Assembly: GCA_964035575.1 (NCBI GenBank)
Contig: OZ037848.1
Span: 1,116,001 to 1,180,000, forward strand
Source of the DNA: Rhynchopus sp. YZ270_cl-10
Taxonomy: Eukaryota; Euglenozoa; Diplonemea; Diplonemida; Diplonemidae
Reading direction: 5' to 3'
Length of the DNA: 64,000 bases
Below the pieces are notes generated by a model. It worked only from the letters and a program-made list of their open reading frames with translations, was not told the origin of the DNA and did not search any database. Both the position numbers and the translations under genes were made by a program. Of the stretch, positions 44,859 through 56,157 are shown in pieces; position 1 is the stretch's first letter, and every line of letters begins with the position of its first letter.

Positions 44859-46046
44859 AGGTGGGGGCAAAACCTTCAGGACGGGTGAGGCATTTTGACT
44901 TTTTTGGACTTCCGCGCAAAGTACCCACAAACCACCCCTCATACCCACCCAGAAATGGGTCAGAAACACCCTGTGACCCGAAAATCCATGCTAAGGGCGA
45001 CTCAGAATATGAAAAAATGCAAAAAAATAGTGAAAAAGTGGCCTTTTGACGGTTTTGGCCATGTTGGGTAAAATGGCCATTTTTGGACAAAAAAATCAAA
45101 AAAACAGCAAAATTTCGACGTCATGACAGCTGCTTGGGCACAAACCTACCCCAGGGAGGTCCTGTGAGTCCATTCCGACCTGTTTTGGACACTTTAGGTA
45201 CTTTTTTTGGCCGTTTTTTGGTGTTTTTAGGTCAAAAAATACCCTGGACTTTACCCTGGACGTCCCTGGGCCGCGACTTGCGCCCTGCTTTTGGACCCAC
45301 TCTGGGCCAAAAAATGGGTGAAAACCCCCGAAAAAGCACTCCGGGAACCCAGATAGTTCCAAATATCCACCAGAAACCCACCCAAACACCTCAAAAACAT
45401 GCCAGAAAAATATTTTCAAAAACACACTTTTTTCAAAAAGTTCATCTGGGCAGGTTCCATAATGACTTATTTGAAAAAGTGTGTTTTTAAAAATATTTTT
45501 CTGGCATGTTTTTGAGGTGTTTGGGTGGGTTTCTAGTGGATATTTGGAACTATCTGGGTTCCCGGAGTGCTTTTTCGGGGGTTTTCACCCATTTTTTGGC
45601 CCAGAGTGGGTCCAAAAGCAGGGCGCAAGTCGCGGCCCAGGGACGTCCAGGGTAAAGTCCAGGGTATTTTTTGACCTAAAAACACCAAAAAACGGCCAAA
45701 AAAAGTACCTAAAGTGTCCAAAACAGGTCGGAATGGACTCACAGGACCTCCCTGGGGTAGGTTTGTGCCCAAGCAGCTGTCATGACGTCGAAATTTTGCT
45801 GTTTTTTTGATTTTTTTGTCCAAAAATGGCCATTTTACCCAACATGGCCAAAACCGTCAAAAGGCCACTTTTTCACTATTTTTTTGCATTTTTTCATATT
45901 CTGAGTCGCCCTTAGCATGGATTTTCGGGTCACAGGGTGTTTCTGACCCATTTCTGGGTGGGTATGAGGGGTGGTTTGTACGTACTTTGCGCGGAAGTCC
46001 AAAAAAGTCAAAATGCCTCAAAAAAATAGGGGTTTTGCCCCCACCT
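44859..46046. mobile_element. Fold-back element FB2 (1188 bp)
   Basis: Ends AGGTGGGGGCAAAACC / GGTTTTGCCCCCACCT. Two arms of about 580 bp around a short centre near 45450. Related to FB1 (similar order of motifs and a centre with CATTATGGA) but clearly diverged. Its reverse complement is FB3 at 48787. Confidence 0.85.
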
Positions 46047-46068
46047 ACCCCCCCCCCCCCCCCTAGGT

Positions 46069-48782
46069 CAGTGCTTTTAGGAAACGTGGGGAAACGCACG
46101 TTTCCCAAAAAACTGGGAAACGGAAACGTTGGGAAACGGGAAACGTTGGCGTTTCTTTGTTGGAAACGTTACGAAACGTGGTTTTGGGAAACGTGAAGGG
46201 AAACGGGGAAAACAAAAAAAAACTCCCCGCGACGATGTCTTTATCACCACAGCGTCACAACAGGAACAACATCACAAAAAATTGTACATGAGTGGTGACA
46301 ATACTCAGTTGGGACATCATAAAAGATGTCGGGATGGCTTCCAAACTGATCTGAGGACAGATACTGCACTCCGCCCAAGCTGAGATTGTTACAACCCCAC
46401 CCAAGAAAAAACAAGTCGCTGAGATTTTTTTTTGAGGTCAACCTACCTGGGGTTCTTTATTGGATACCAACAGAGACAAAAAAGTAGGTGTTGAAAATGC
46501 GCAGTTTCAACAGGAAAAAAACACAATGAAAACAAAGAACGTAAAAAAAAACAAAAAAAAACAAAAAAAAAATCATCCTTCGATTCCATCCACACTGTCG
46601 TCTCCTAGCACCACCTCGTCAAGCTCCCAGTAACCGGCCACGACGTGGGTGGTGGACGTGTTCCTCTTGTTGTACAGAATGCGTGTAAGTTTGTCAGCCG
46701 TGCTGGCTGACAACCCATTGCGCTTCCTGGTTTTTACGTCGCCGTAGCAGCTCCAACCTCTCTCAGCCGCACCAACAGATGAAGTTTGAGCGAGCATGAT
46801 TGTTGCCAGCTCTTTGAGCAGAGGCCATTCTGCTCCGAACATGGACCACCACTTGTGTCCACCCCACTTCGACGCGATCGCCTTTTCTTCTAGTACACCG
46901 AAATTTTGCGTGCTCCAGTTTTCGTACTCTTCCAAAGCTTGCAGTGCTTTCTCTTCATCATAATACCGCAGCAGCGCCTCCTGTAGTAAAGCAGATTATG
47001 CGAAGGTCACCTGCCATACATACCTTCAGCCCTGCTTTAGACTCATCGTCATCCCTCGCTGTCAGGCGGAATGTTGGTGACAGTGCATGTGCCGCGTTGT
47101 GGATGGGGGCTGCAACGTATTTCCATCTGGTGTTCACCCTGTCTGCAATTTTTTGCTTACGTGCTGCCGTGAGGAATTGAGTTATGGGTAGCGCTTCGAT
47201 GTTCTTCTTCAGCTCGGCGAAACCCTCCTTCACGTACTCCACGGAAGCGCTGTTCCCCGACGCGTCGTCGTTGTCGTAACGCTTCAACACGGTGAAGATC
47301 ACATCTCCAATGTGCCACGCCCCCTCCAGCTTCTTCCAGAAGGCGTCCTGGAGCACAACCGACGCCCATTCGGTAGCTGTGGCCTTCGCATCCGCACTCC
47401 TTAGCTGAGCCTTCCACTCGCCAAAGCCTTCACCAGCAAACATCTCACGCAGCGGCCCTTTCAAGTCCAGCAACCGTTGCATCATGATAAAAAAGCTTCC
47501 AAAGCGAGTGTCCACAGGTAGCAGCAGCCTCTTGTCGGACCTCTCCTCAAGAAGTGTGACCAAGCGCTGGCGTGTCTTCACCCACTTCGCCAACGCCGTA
47601 GCTTTGTGCACGACTTCATTGAAGAATTTGAATTCTTCCTTTGTGCTCGCTTTGGAGGAGTCACCTAGATCTTCTAAAAGAAGATCATAGGTGTGGAGAA
47701 CACAAACAGACGTTAACACCTTCTCAACCCGGGCTCGAATTAAGGGGAGGGCCTCCTTGCATGCCCCATCAACACAAATGTGTATCAGCTTCGACCTTAC
47801 CTCCTCGGGGATAAGCACAGGAAGGGAGCAGATATAGTCTGCGATCGCGGCCATAGTTTTTCTCTTGCTCGTCTTGTTATCTACATAGTACGTCGATGTG
47901 GACGTACTCACGATCCCGTTAAAGATGGACCTGTCGTTGCAATCAGTCCAGCCGTCCGACAATAACGACAGCCCGAACTTTGCTTCGGCAAGCATGCCCT
48001 TTTCGCAGAGTTTGTCCATCTCTGCGACGTACTCCTGCAGTAGTTCGCCTGCAAGGTCGTCGGGGGATGGCGGCTTGAACTCGGATGCCTCAGATTGAGA
48101 CATCCGCGACAACATCATGACTAACGTCATGAATGAGCGGCTCTTTGCTTTCCGGAAGGGAATGCACTCTTCGTAGAAGAAGTCCCTAATACTCTGCATG
48201 GCTTCGATCTTGGTGGTTACGCGTGTGAGAAAGGGGTCTAGCGACGTTTGTTTGTTGTCCTTCTGCTGCGTTACCTTCGCCTCTGTGTTCTGCAACTTCG
48301 CTTTTGCTATTTCAAACTCATCCTTCTTGTCGTCTTTTGGGGAGCACGCAGTCACTGACGACCCCTTCCCAAGGAGGTGTTCTTTGATCCTCCCCGCAGA
48401 CGACACTGAGAATTTCTTATCACAAAAGGTGCACTCCACCTTCCGGAGCTTTGTCCCTGCACCTTCCACAACCTTCACGTAGTCCCACGCGTCATCCGCC
48501 TTCCTTTTGGGCATTATGCAAATCTACGGTATAAATGTGTTTGTCTGAAGTGCAGAAAGCGTCGGAGAACGGGGGAGAAAAGAGAGAGGAGAAAACAAGC
48601 GGGGAGGGGATACACAGACGTGCGACTTTTCGCGAGGGTCTTGAGCGTTTTGTCAAATACTATGTGTTAACTAAAGAAAACCCCTTGCAACGTTTCTTTA
48701 GCGTTTCCTCAACGTTTCCCAAGAATCTGGGAAACGTCAACGTTTCCTTTTGGGAAACGTTGACCGTTTCCTAGGCGCACTG
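46069..48782. mobile_element. hAT DNA transposon, apparently complete (2714 bp)
   Basis: Termini CAGTGCTTTTAGGAAACG and (reverse) CAGTGCGCCTAGGAAACG agree at 15 of 18 positions. A perfect 8-bp target duplication CCCTAGGT lies at 46061-46068 and 48783-48790. Subterminal GGAAACGT repeats are dense at both ends, possible transposase-binding sites. It carries one transposase gene with both exons open, so it may be recently active. It sits exactly between FB2 and FB3. Confidence 0.93.
46573..48514 (-). CDS. hAT-family transposase (BED zinc finger, DUF659-like core, hAT C-terminal domain)
   Basis: Minus strand, exons 48514..47024 and 46980..46573, 632 residues. The 43-nt intron (46981-47023) begins GTATGT, ends TACAG, and is in phase 0. 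It catalyses cut-and-paste transposition of the surrounding element. Residues 28-57 form a BED-type zinc finger (C28, C31, H46, C57). LLSDGWTDCNDRSIFNG and ICVDGACKEALPL carry the expected catalytic Asp residues, and CVLHTYDLLLEDL fits the hAT CxxH block. Exon 2 encodes the hAT dimerisation region (WWSMFGAEWPLLKELA, then TSSVGAAERGWS). Both exons are uninterrupted. Only the 43-nt intron separates them, so without splicing the dimerisation domain would be lost. Confidence 0.93.
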
Positions 48783-48786
48783 CCCT

Positions 48787-49963
48787 AGGTGGGGGCAAAA
48801 CCCCTATTTTTTTGAGGCATTTTGACTTTTTTGGACTTCCGCGCAAAGTACGTACAAACCACCCCTCATACCCACCCAGAAATGGGTCAGAAACACCCTG
48901 TGACCCGAAAATTCATGCTAAGGGCGACTCAGAATATGAAAAAATGCAAAAAAATAGTGAAAAAGTGGCCTTTTGACGGTTTTGGCCATGTTGGGTAAAA
49001 TGGCCATTTTTGGACAAAAAAATCAAAAAAACAGCAAAATTTTGACGTCATGACAGCTGCTTGGGCACAAACCTACCCCAGGGAGGTCCTGTGAGTCCAT
49101 TCCGACCTGTTTTGGACACTTTAGGTACTTTTTTTGGCCGTTTTTTGGTGTTTTTAGGTCAAAAAACATCCCCGGACTATCCCCGGACCGGACTTGCGCC
49201 CTGCTTTCAGACCCACTCTGGGCAAAAAATGGGTGAAAACCCCCGAAAAAGCACTCTGGGAACCCAGATAGTTCCAAATATCCACCAGAAACCCACCCAA
49301 ACACCTCAAAAACATGCCAGAAAAATATTTTCAAAAACACACTTTTTCAAATAAGTCATTATGGAACCTGCCCAGATGAACTTTTTGAAAAAAGTGTGTT
49401 TTTGAAAATATTTTTCTGGCATGTTTTTGAGGTGTTTGGGTGGGTTTCTAGTGGATATTTGGAACTATCTGGGTTCCCGGAGTGCTTTTTCGGGGGTTTT
49501 CACCCATTTTTTGGCCCAGAGTGGGTCCAAAAGCAGGGCGCAAGTCGCGGCCCAGGGACGTCCAGGGTAAAGTCCAGGGTATTTTTTGACCTAAAAACAC
49601 CAAAAAACGGCCAAAAAAAGTACCTAAAGTGTCCAAAACAGGTCGGAATGGACTCACAGGACCTCCCTGGGGTAGGTTTGTGCCCAAGCAGCTGTCATGA
49701 CGTCAAAATTTTGCTGTTTTTTTGATTTTTTTGTCCAAAAATGGCCATTTTACCCAACATGGCCAAAACCGTCAAAAGGCCACTTTTTCACTATTTTTTT
49801 TGCATTTTTTCATATTCTGAGTCGCCCTTAGCATGAATTTTCGGGTCACAGGGTGTTTCTGACCCATTTCTGGGTGGGTATGAGGGGTGGTTTGTGGGTA
49901 CTTTGCGCGGAAGTCCAAAAAAGTCAAAATGCTTCACCCGTCCTGAAGGTTTTGCCCCCACCT
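48787..49963. mobile_element. Fold-back element FB3 (1177 bp)
   Basis: Same family as FB2 and in reverse-complement orientation: the central loop reads AAGTCATTATGGAACC here and its complement in FB2. A few small differences from FB2 lie near 49165-49210. It is followed by an 18-base G run. Confidence 0.85.
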
Positions 49964-50168
49964 AGGGGGGGGGGGGGGGGGGCTTTTTCTCTTCAACACA
50001 TACTTGTTTGACATTGAGCAAAGAATAAAGACTGGTCTTTTTATCTTTCCGGACCCCCTCTCCTCTCCCCTCCGTCACCAGCTCTTCAAACATTCGCTGG
50101 TCCATTCCAATCCGCATTCTGCACCTTTTCCCCATCCTCGACCTTCACACCCTGCTCCCCCCTCCCCC

Positions 50169-50747
50169 ATGCAATCCTACACCACCCTTGAGAAGCACAC
50201 AAAAGGCTACAAAACAATGCAGGGAGGCGAGCCCCCTCGCAACGTGTTTGAGAGACTCTCTTATGACAGCCAGACACGCCTACATGGACGCCAGGGTGCC
50301 CCCCCTCCTGCACGGACCCGCAGAGGTCATGCGGAGGGTCCTCGCCACCAGGAATGGGATGTGTTTGCTGGGGGCACGGGAGGGGGTTGGGGGGGTGGTG
50401 CGTCGTATAAATACCTTGATGGAAGAAATGCGAAGATGTGGGAGGATCAGCAAAGAGAATCCATATCTAGGTCAAGGTCACGGTCAAGGTCTGCGTCTGC
50501 GTCGCCAAGCAGATGCGGCGACCACGACGCACACGGCAACGAATTTCACCCAAAAAACAACGTCTTCGGGCGTCTCACCAGCACCACCTCGTACACCGGG
50601 ACACACCGTGTTGGGGCCGGGCAGAAGCCCATTACTGCACGCTATGCGTCCCCCGTGCTCCCCGCACCGCCAGTCTCGAAACACTCATGGTCAACAGGAC
50701 TCCGTTCCGGTCGTGTTATAGCAGAGCGGGAGCAAGGCTGGCGGTGA
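50169..50747 (+). CDS. Small protein with p25-alpha/TPPP-like motifs
   Basis: 192 residues in a single exon. I start at the ATG at 50169 (MQSYTTLEKHTKGYKT), after a pyrimidine-rich leader; the open frame extends further upstream to 50004 but is less protein-like. Two related motifs are visible: NVFERLSYDSQTRLHGR near residue 25 and NVFGRLTSTTSYTGTHRV near residue 132. The second resembles the RLTDT..YTG.HK.RFD signature of p25-alpha/TPPP tubulin-associated proteins and of many protist flagellar proteins. Between them lies an Arg/Ser-rich stretch (SRSRSRSRSASASPSR). A cytoskeletal or axonemal role is a reasonable guess; the EF-hand-like core of full p25-alpha is absent. Confidence 0.65.
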   Translation: MQSYTTLEKHTKGYKTMQGGEPPRNVFERLSYDSQTRLHGRQGAPPPARTRRGHAEGPRHQEWDVFAGGTGGGWGGGASYKYLDGRNAKMWEDQQRESISRSRSRSRSASASPSRCGDHDAHGNEFHPKNNVFGRLTSTTSYTGTHRVGAGQKPITARYASPVLPAPPVSKHSWSTGLRSGRVIAEREQGWR

Positions 50748-51337
50748 CAAGATAGGGGTAGAGAATCTCATGGTATTGCTTGCATTTGTAGGTGGAAGTA
50801 AGGCCGTTTTTTTTTTTATTTTTGCTATTTTTTTTAGTGGAAGGAAGTTAGAGTGTCCGATATATTCCCAGGGCAGATTTCAACATGAGAAACAACACGT
50901 CTCTTCTTTGACACGCCATGTCTTCAGTAAGCGTCGCAGTGAGACACATTTTTCTTTTTGAAAATTTGGTTGTATTCGTGGACCGAGTTCTTTTCAGACG
51001 ATTCTACACGCTAAACGCTATTCTTACAATTTTGTTTTTTTTTTGTGATTTGTTTTTTTCTCCGATTTTCTGCCCCTTGCCTTTGGAATCTGCGGAACCC
51101 ATGTGCAAAAAAGTGTTCTGGATAGTGCAGACTGTCTTGTATGACTGCCACGCTTAAACCAACAGTCATAAAAATATACCCCTCATTCCTCCTCCACACC
51201 TGTATTCCTTTCCCCCAAAAAACCCCTGAAATAAAACCCTTAGTCTAGATCCAATGTGTTTTTTCAAAATAAAGCTGAGTTCTCAATCAGCGATTGCATA
51301 CTAGAAAGTGTGTGCCTTTTTTTTTTCCAGTGTCTGC

Positions 51338-51385
51338 GTCCCAGAGGCGTTTGCACTATCAACTTCACTTTTTATTATAAATATA
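51338..51385 (+). repeat. Dispersed repeat family B
   Basis: CAGTGTCTGCGTCCCAGAGG, then CGTTTGCACTATCAACTTCA. Confidence 0.5.
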
Positions 51386-51514
51386 GCAGGGTGCCTCTAT
51401 TGTCCTACAACAAAAACGCAACCAAATATTCCAGACGATTTTTTCGGACTGACGTTGCTCCTACGTGAGGCAAAGACAATCCCGCCTTTGATGCTACATT
51501 TTTTGAAAAAATTA

Positions 51515-51560
51515 AAGTAGAACGTACCAGATGTTCACACGAACATCGGTTTCACGGCAT
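51515..51560. repeat. Fragment shared with the 590-bp duplication (family E)
   Basis: GTACCAGATGTTCACACGAA, then CATCGGTTTCACG, matching positions near 12180 and 13866. TGTTC-ACAC-GAACA can form a hairpin. Confidence 0.6.
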
Positions 51561-51673
51561 TCCTCTTTTCTTTTCTTCTCTAACACAAGAGTCTACCCTT
51601 GTGACCCGTCTCGGACGTAGCGATATGCGGCACACAAAAGAGAAAGCTTCCCCTCTCCCTTTTTTTAATCTGT

Positions 51674-51706
51674 AAAGTGTGCGAGAGGCACACACATCTT
51701 ACAATT
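51674..51706 (+). promoter_or_regulatory. Hairpin element (family A) about 95 nt upstream of the glutamate dehydrogenase start
   Basis: GTGTGC, loop GAGAG, GCACAC: a perfect six-pair stem at 51677-51693, followed by ACATCTTACAA and a long pyrimidine tract leading to a leader with CCACCACCACCACAAAG and the ATG at 51789. Probably transcribed in the 5' UTR or a leader intron. Confidence 0.65.
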
Positions 51707-51788
51707 TTTTTTCTCTCTTTTCCCTGGCTTCTATAAGCTTTGTTTCCCAACACCCACCACCACCACCACAAAGATAACAAACCCAAAG

Positions 51789-54762
51789 ATGAAGAGCGTC
51801 TCGCGTGCTGTGAGGGGAGGGGTGCTGCGGTCTGCCGTCGCAGCTGCCCCGACACGTGCCTTCAGCACTCCTGTGGCGGGCACTGCCGCCCCCACCACCA
51901 CCCCCGTCGCCCCCGCCGCAACCCGCCAGGTGCGTTTCGCCCATGGTGGCGACTACCCGTCGTCAATGGAGCCGCAGGTGGAGGGTGGACTGCGTGGTGT
52001 GGTGGGCACGCTGTCGCTTGTTGAGCGTGATGCAGTGTACGTCGAGGCGTGGGTTCCGGAGGGGCCTGACACACTCCGTTGTGGTGACGCCTGGGCTGCG
52101 CGTGACGCTGAGCTCTTCGCAGGTGTCCGCAAGGTATGTGATAGGCATTGTTGCAGAAGAGGAAAAGACGGGAAATATTTATAGGTAAAGTGCTTGCCGA
52201 TGCAACAAAAATGTTGCAGTAGTGGGTTTGGGAGTTTCCAACTGACCATTCAAAATCGGTCGCAGTGAGCTAAACCCCAAAGAGGAAAAAGGGAGGTAAT
52301 ACCTCAGGTGCAACTGCGAGGGGATATTTTGTGACTAAATACCAGCTTTTTAACTCCCTCCCTTTTATGAGGTGACGACATCACCCCGAACAACCGTGTT
52401 TGTGACGAAGAGACAGCCCATCTTGTAGGTGTACGAGAGGCACATTCATCTTCCAAGTTTCCTTTTTTTTATCTTTGTTTCAGAACGAATTTATGTAATT
52501 CGCGGAAATGTGAGTGAAAATGGAAAAGATTTTCAAAAAAAAAAAAAATCTGTTACAACAAACTTGGCTCTAAGTTGCATTACCGACTTCTTGTCTAAGC
52601 CAACATTAATTTTTTTCCACTTTGGTTTGCAATAGTTTTCCCCACGACACATCCCCAACAGGCGCATGAGGAACAGGACATGACCACAGGCGTGCTCGTG
52701 AAGGCGATGCAGTCCTACGAGGCTGAGTTCATGGAGAAGGTATTCATGATTTCCCCTTTGTGCAAAAGTGTAGCTGTGTACGGTATCGATTGTGATTGAG
52801 GCACACATCCTCTCATGCACTTCTGGTGTCTGGCGGTGCTTCTCCTCCTTCTGTTTTTGGTCGTTTTCTGAACTGTACTTTTCACGCTAAAAAAAAAATA
52901 CTTCGTACCCCCGCACTTCTTCCTCTTTGAAACCAAGAGTGCACACATCTCCGTAATTCGGTTAGGTAATTCGCAGATGCTTTAACCCCTATCCCTTTCT
53001 TCTACAGGTCACCTCTGAGGACGTGCCCGGAATTGACGGACTTGGCAAGGACTTTGCCTGTGTGGGTCTCCCCGTGCTGCACAACGACACCCTCGTGTGT
53101 GTGTTCATGCTTCTGTACACACCTGAGAAGATCCCCGAGGAGGCGCAGATGAAGCGTCTGCGTGGTGACCTGACTGTCGCTGTGTCGCACATCATGGCAG
53201 GTGCCACGACAAGCGTGGACTCGCTCCACACGACGTCGGAGGAGATCTTTGACACACAGCTGCAGAAGGTGTCCGAGATCCTCGAGGAGGAGGGCGTCTT
53301 CAGCAAGGAGACCATCGCTGCGGAGGTGTCGTCCTTCTACCACCTGGGCATCTCGCCGCTGTACTTCGCACAGAACAACCCGGTGCAGATTGCACGCCAC
53401 TTGAACTCCTTTATCGGCGCAAAGAAGGCTGCGCAGGCGACCCTCGACCCCGAGGAGGAGCTCTCCGGACAGCCCGACTACGGCATTCTGTCCTTCCAGT
53501 TCATCGGCCAGAAGGACGCGACGTTCTTCTGCCTTGACGAGCCCAGCGAGCGTGAGATCATGATCGGGAAGCTCAACCAATACGTCGACGCGACACCGGA
53601 GGGGCTCACCACGTCGGTCACCCTCTTCCGTTCCACTGCGACCATCATGTACGGCAAGAGTCTGATCATGACCACTGCGACCAGGTCCCGCTTTTTGAAC
53701 CCCAACGTCGACAAGGACGCGACCCCCGACATCTGGCAGGTGTCCTCCGCATCGTTCCTCAGAACCAAGTCGAAGCGCACCCGTTCCCGTTACGAGAGAA
53801 TGCTGCAGAAGTCCAGCGGCCAGCTCTACCCCATCGCCGAGGTGCGTGACCGCGACCCTGGCCACGTCGCCATGTTCGTCTTCCCGGACAATGCACCCGA
53901 GAACGGTCTCACGCAGCTCTTCACGGTGCTCGAGCTCCTTGAGCTGCGCTGCACACAGCTCTTCGCAGAGACCTTCGGCAACGGCGCTGTGACCTACAAC
54001 CTGTACCTCGAGAACCTTGACCTGACGCGCACCCCTGAGCAGGTCCAGCGTACCCTCACCTCCCTGACACGTCGTATGACCACCCTCGCCGTGCTGCCAC
54101 GCTCTGCACGCCTCAACAAGAGCAACTTCGGGCCACGTGCCAAGCTCTACCTCGGATGTGCGCAGGTGTTCACCTACCACTTCATGCCGCACAGCTCTGA
54201 GGACTTCCACGCCCTCAGAGAGCACCTGAAGACAACAAACAGCGACGTCTCCGTCGACCGTCTTGACAGAATGGGGAGAATGATGCAGAAGGACGCAGTC
54301 AACATCCAGCGCTTCAACTGGACCCTCGAGCAGTACCCAGACCTCGCATGGGAGGTCTACGATGACTTCATGAAGCCACGCAAGCCGGGTGGTGCCCAGG
54401 GCGACCGTCTGACCGAGAACACCGAGCTGATCAAGCGCATCAAGAACCGTGTGACGGACCCGCTCGATCAGGAGATCCTGCTGTCCTGCCTGCTCTTCAA
54501 CAGAAGCATCACAAAGACCAACTTCTTCGGACGTGAAAAGGCGGCCACCTCGTTCCGTCTTGACCCCACCCTCTTCATCTCTGAGGAGTACCCTGAGATC
54601 CCGCACGCCGTCTTCATGGTTGTTGGGTCCACCTTCGAAGGGTTCCACATCCGTTTCCGTGACGTTGCGCGTGGAGGAATCCGTATGATCAAGTCCCCGA
54701 ACCAGGCGTACTTCAAGAACCAGCAGTCGCTCTTTGAGGAGAACTACAACCTTGCGTACACA

Positions 54763-54793
<31 letters not shown>

Positions 54794-56157
54794 CTGGGTC
54801 GAAGGGAACCATCCTGCTCAACCCCGACAAGAAGGCGCAGTCGCACCCTGACGAGGCGTTCCACCAGTACATCGACTCCATGTTGGACGTTATCCTCGAC
54901 AACGACCAGGTGGTGGACCTCCTGGGGGACAAGGAGATTCTCTTCTTCGGACCGGATGAGGGCACTGCAGGTGACGTTGTTGTCTGGGCCGCAGAGCACG
55001 CACGCAAGCGTGGCTACCCCTACTGGAAGGCCATCACCACCGGCAAGCCTGCGACTATGGGAGGCATCCCCCACGACACATACGGCATGACGACACGCTC
55101 CGTGCACCAGAACGTCCTCGGTGTTCTGCGCACCCAGGGCCTCAACGAGGAGGACATCACGAAGTTCCAGACCGGAGGACCTGACGGCGATCTTGGGTCG
55201 AACGAGATTCTCATCTCGAAGGATAAGACTGTCTCGATCTGCGACGGGGCTGGAGTGATCTACGACCCTAATGGTCTCAACCGCGAAGAGCTGACCCGCC
55301 TTGCAACCGAGCGCTGCATGATCAACGAGTTTGATGCGTCGCTTCTGTCCGAGGGAGGGTACAAGGTGTTGGTTGAGGAGACGAACGTGACGCTGCCTGA
55401 CGGCGAGGTCGTGGAGTCGGGTCTGCTCTTCCGCAATGAGTTCCATCTGCGCGCTGAGCTGGAGGCCGACCTGTTTGTGCCGTGCGGTGGACGCCCGGGA
55501 TCTGTCAACATCAACAACGTCGACAAGATGTTCAAGAAGGACGGCACACCAAGATTCCGTTTCATCTGCGAGGGAGCCAACCTCTTCATCACCCGCGACG
55601 CACGCCGTGTCCTCGAAGACGCCGGCGTTATCCTCATGAAGGACGCGACCTGCAACAAGGGAGGTGTCACCTCCTCCTCCCTCGAGGTTCTTGCCTCCCT
55701 CGCCATGACGGCAGAGCAGCACCAGGACCTCATGTGTGTCCGCCCTGACGGTGCGGTGCCGGACTTCTACAAGGACTATGTCAAGGCCGTGCAGAATGTG
55801 ATTGAGGAGAACGCACGCATGGAGTTTGAGGCCTGCTGGCGTGAGAGGGAGAGCGGCAACTACAAGTACATGATTGAGATCACGGACCTGCTCTCGAAGA
55901 AGATCAACAGCGTGAACGACCAGCTCCAGGCCTCGTCGCTGCTGCGTGAGAACGACGCACTCCGTCGCAGCATCCTCCGTCGTGCACTTCCCCCCTCCCT
56001 CCTCGAGCACGTCACCATGGATGAAGTCCTCGAGCGTGTCCCTGACGCATACCTGCAGGCAATCTGCGGTGCACACTTCGCCTCCCACTACGTGTACCGT
56101 TACGGACTGGATGGATCCGAAGTGCAGGTTCTCGACTTCGTTCAGGAGCTTCAGTGA
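51789..56157 (+). CDS. NAD-specific glutamate dehydrogenase, large type, probably mitochondrial
   Basis: Three exons: 51789..52133, 52662..52739, 53008..56157. All junctions are GT-AG in phase 0, giving 1190 residues, in the range of the large (about 115 kDa) fungal/protist NAD-GDH class. It oxidatively deaminates glutamate to 2-oxoglutarate, feeding carbon into the TCA cycle. Residues 1-35 (KSVSRAVRGGVLRSAVAAAP) look like a mitochondrial presequence. Family signatures: RDVARGGIRM near 692, GPDEGTAGD near 789, ATMGGIPHDTYGMTTRSVHQ near 821, TGGPDGDLGSNE near 863. Intron 1 contains a family A hairpin. Codon use is extremely biased: the 1,049 codons of exon 3 contain no TTA, CTA or TCA, so the opposite strand is open throughout. 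Confidence 0.95.
52427..52461 (+). repeat. ACGAGAG hairpin element (family A) in intron 1 of the glutamate dehydrogenase gene
   Basis: GTGT, loop ACGAGAG, GCAC (one U-G pair), then ATTCATCTTCCAAGTTTCC and a T run. It lies about 200 nt before the 3' splice site. Confidence 0.75.

Noticed and set aside
43328-45823. Open frames inside the fold-back arms as genes
   Set aside because: They appear mirrored in both arms and both strands and differ between FB1 and FB2 as nucleotide repeats do. No recognisable domain.
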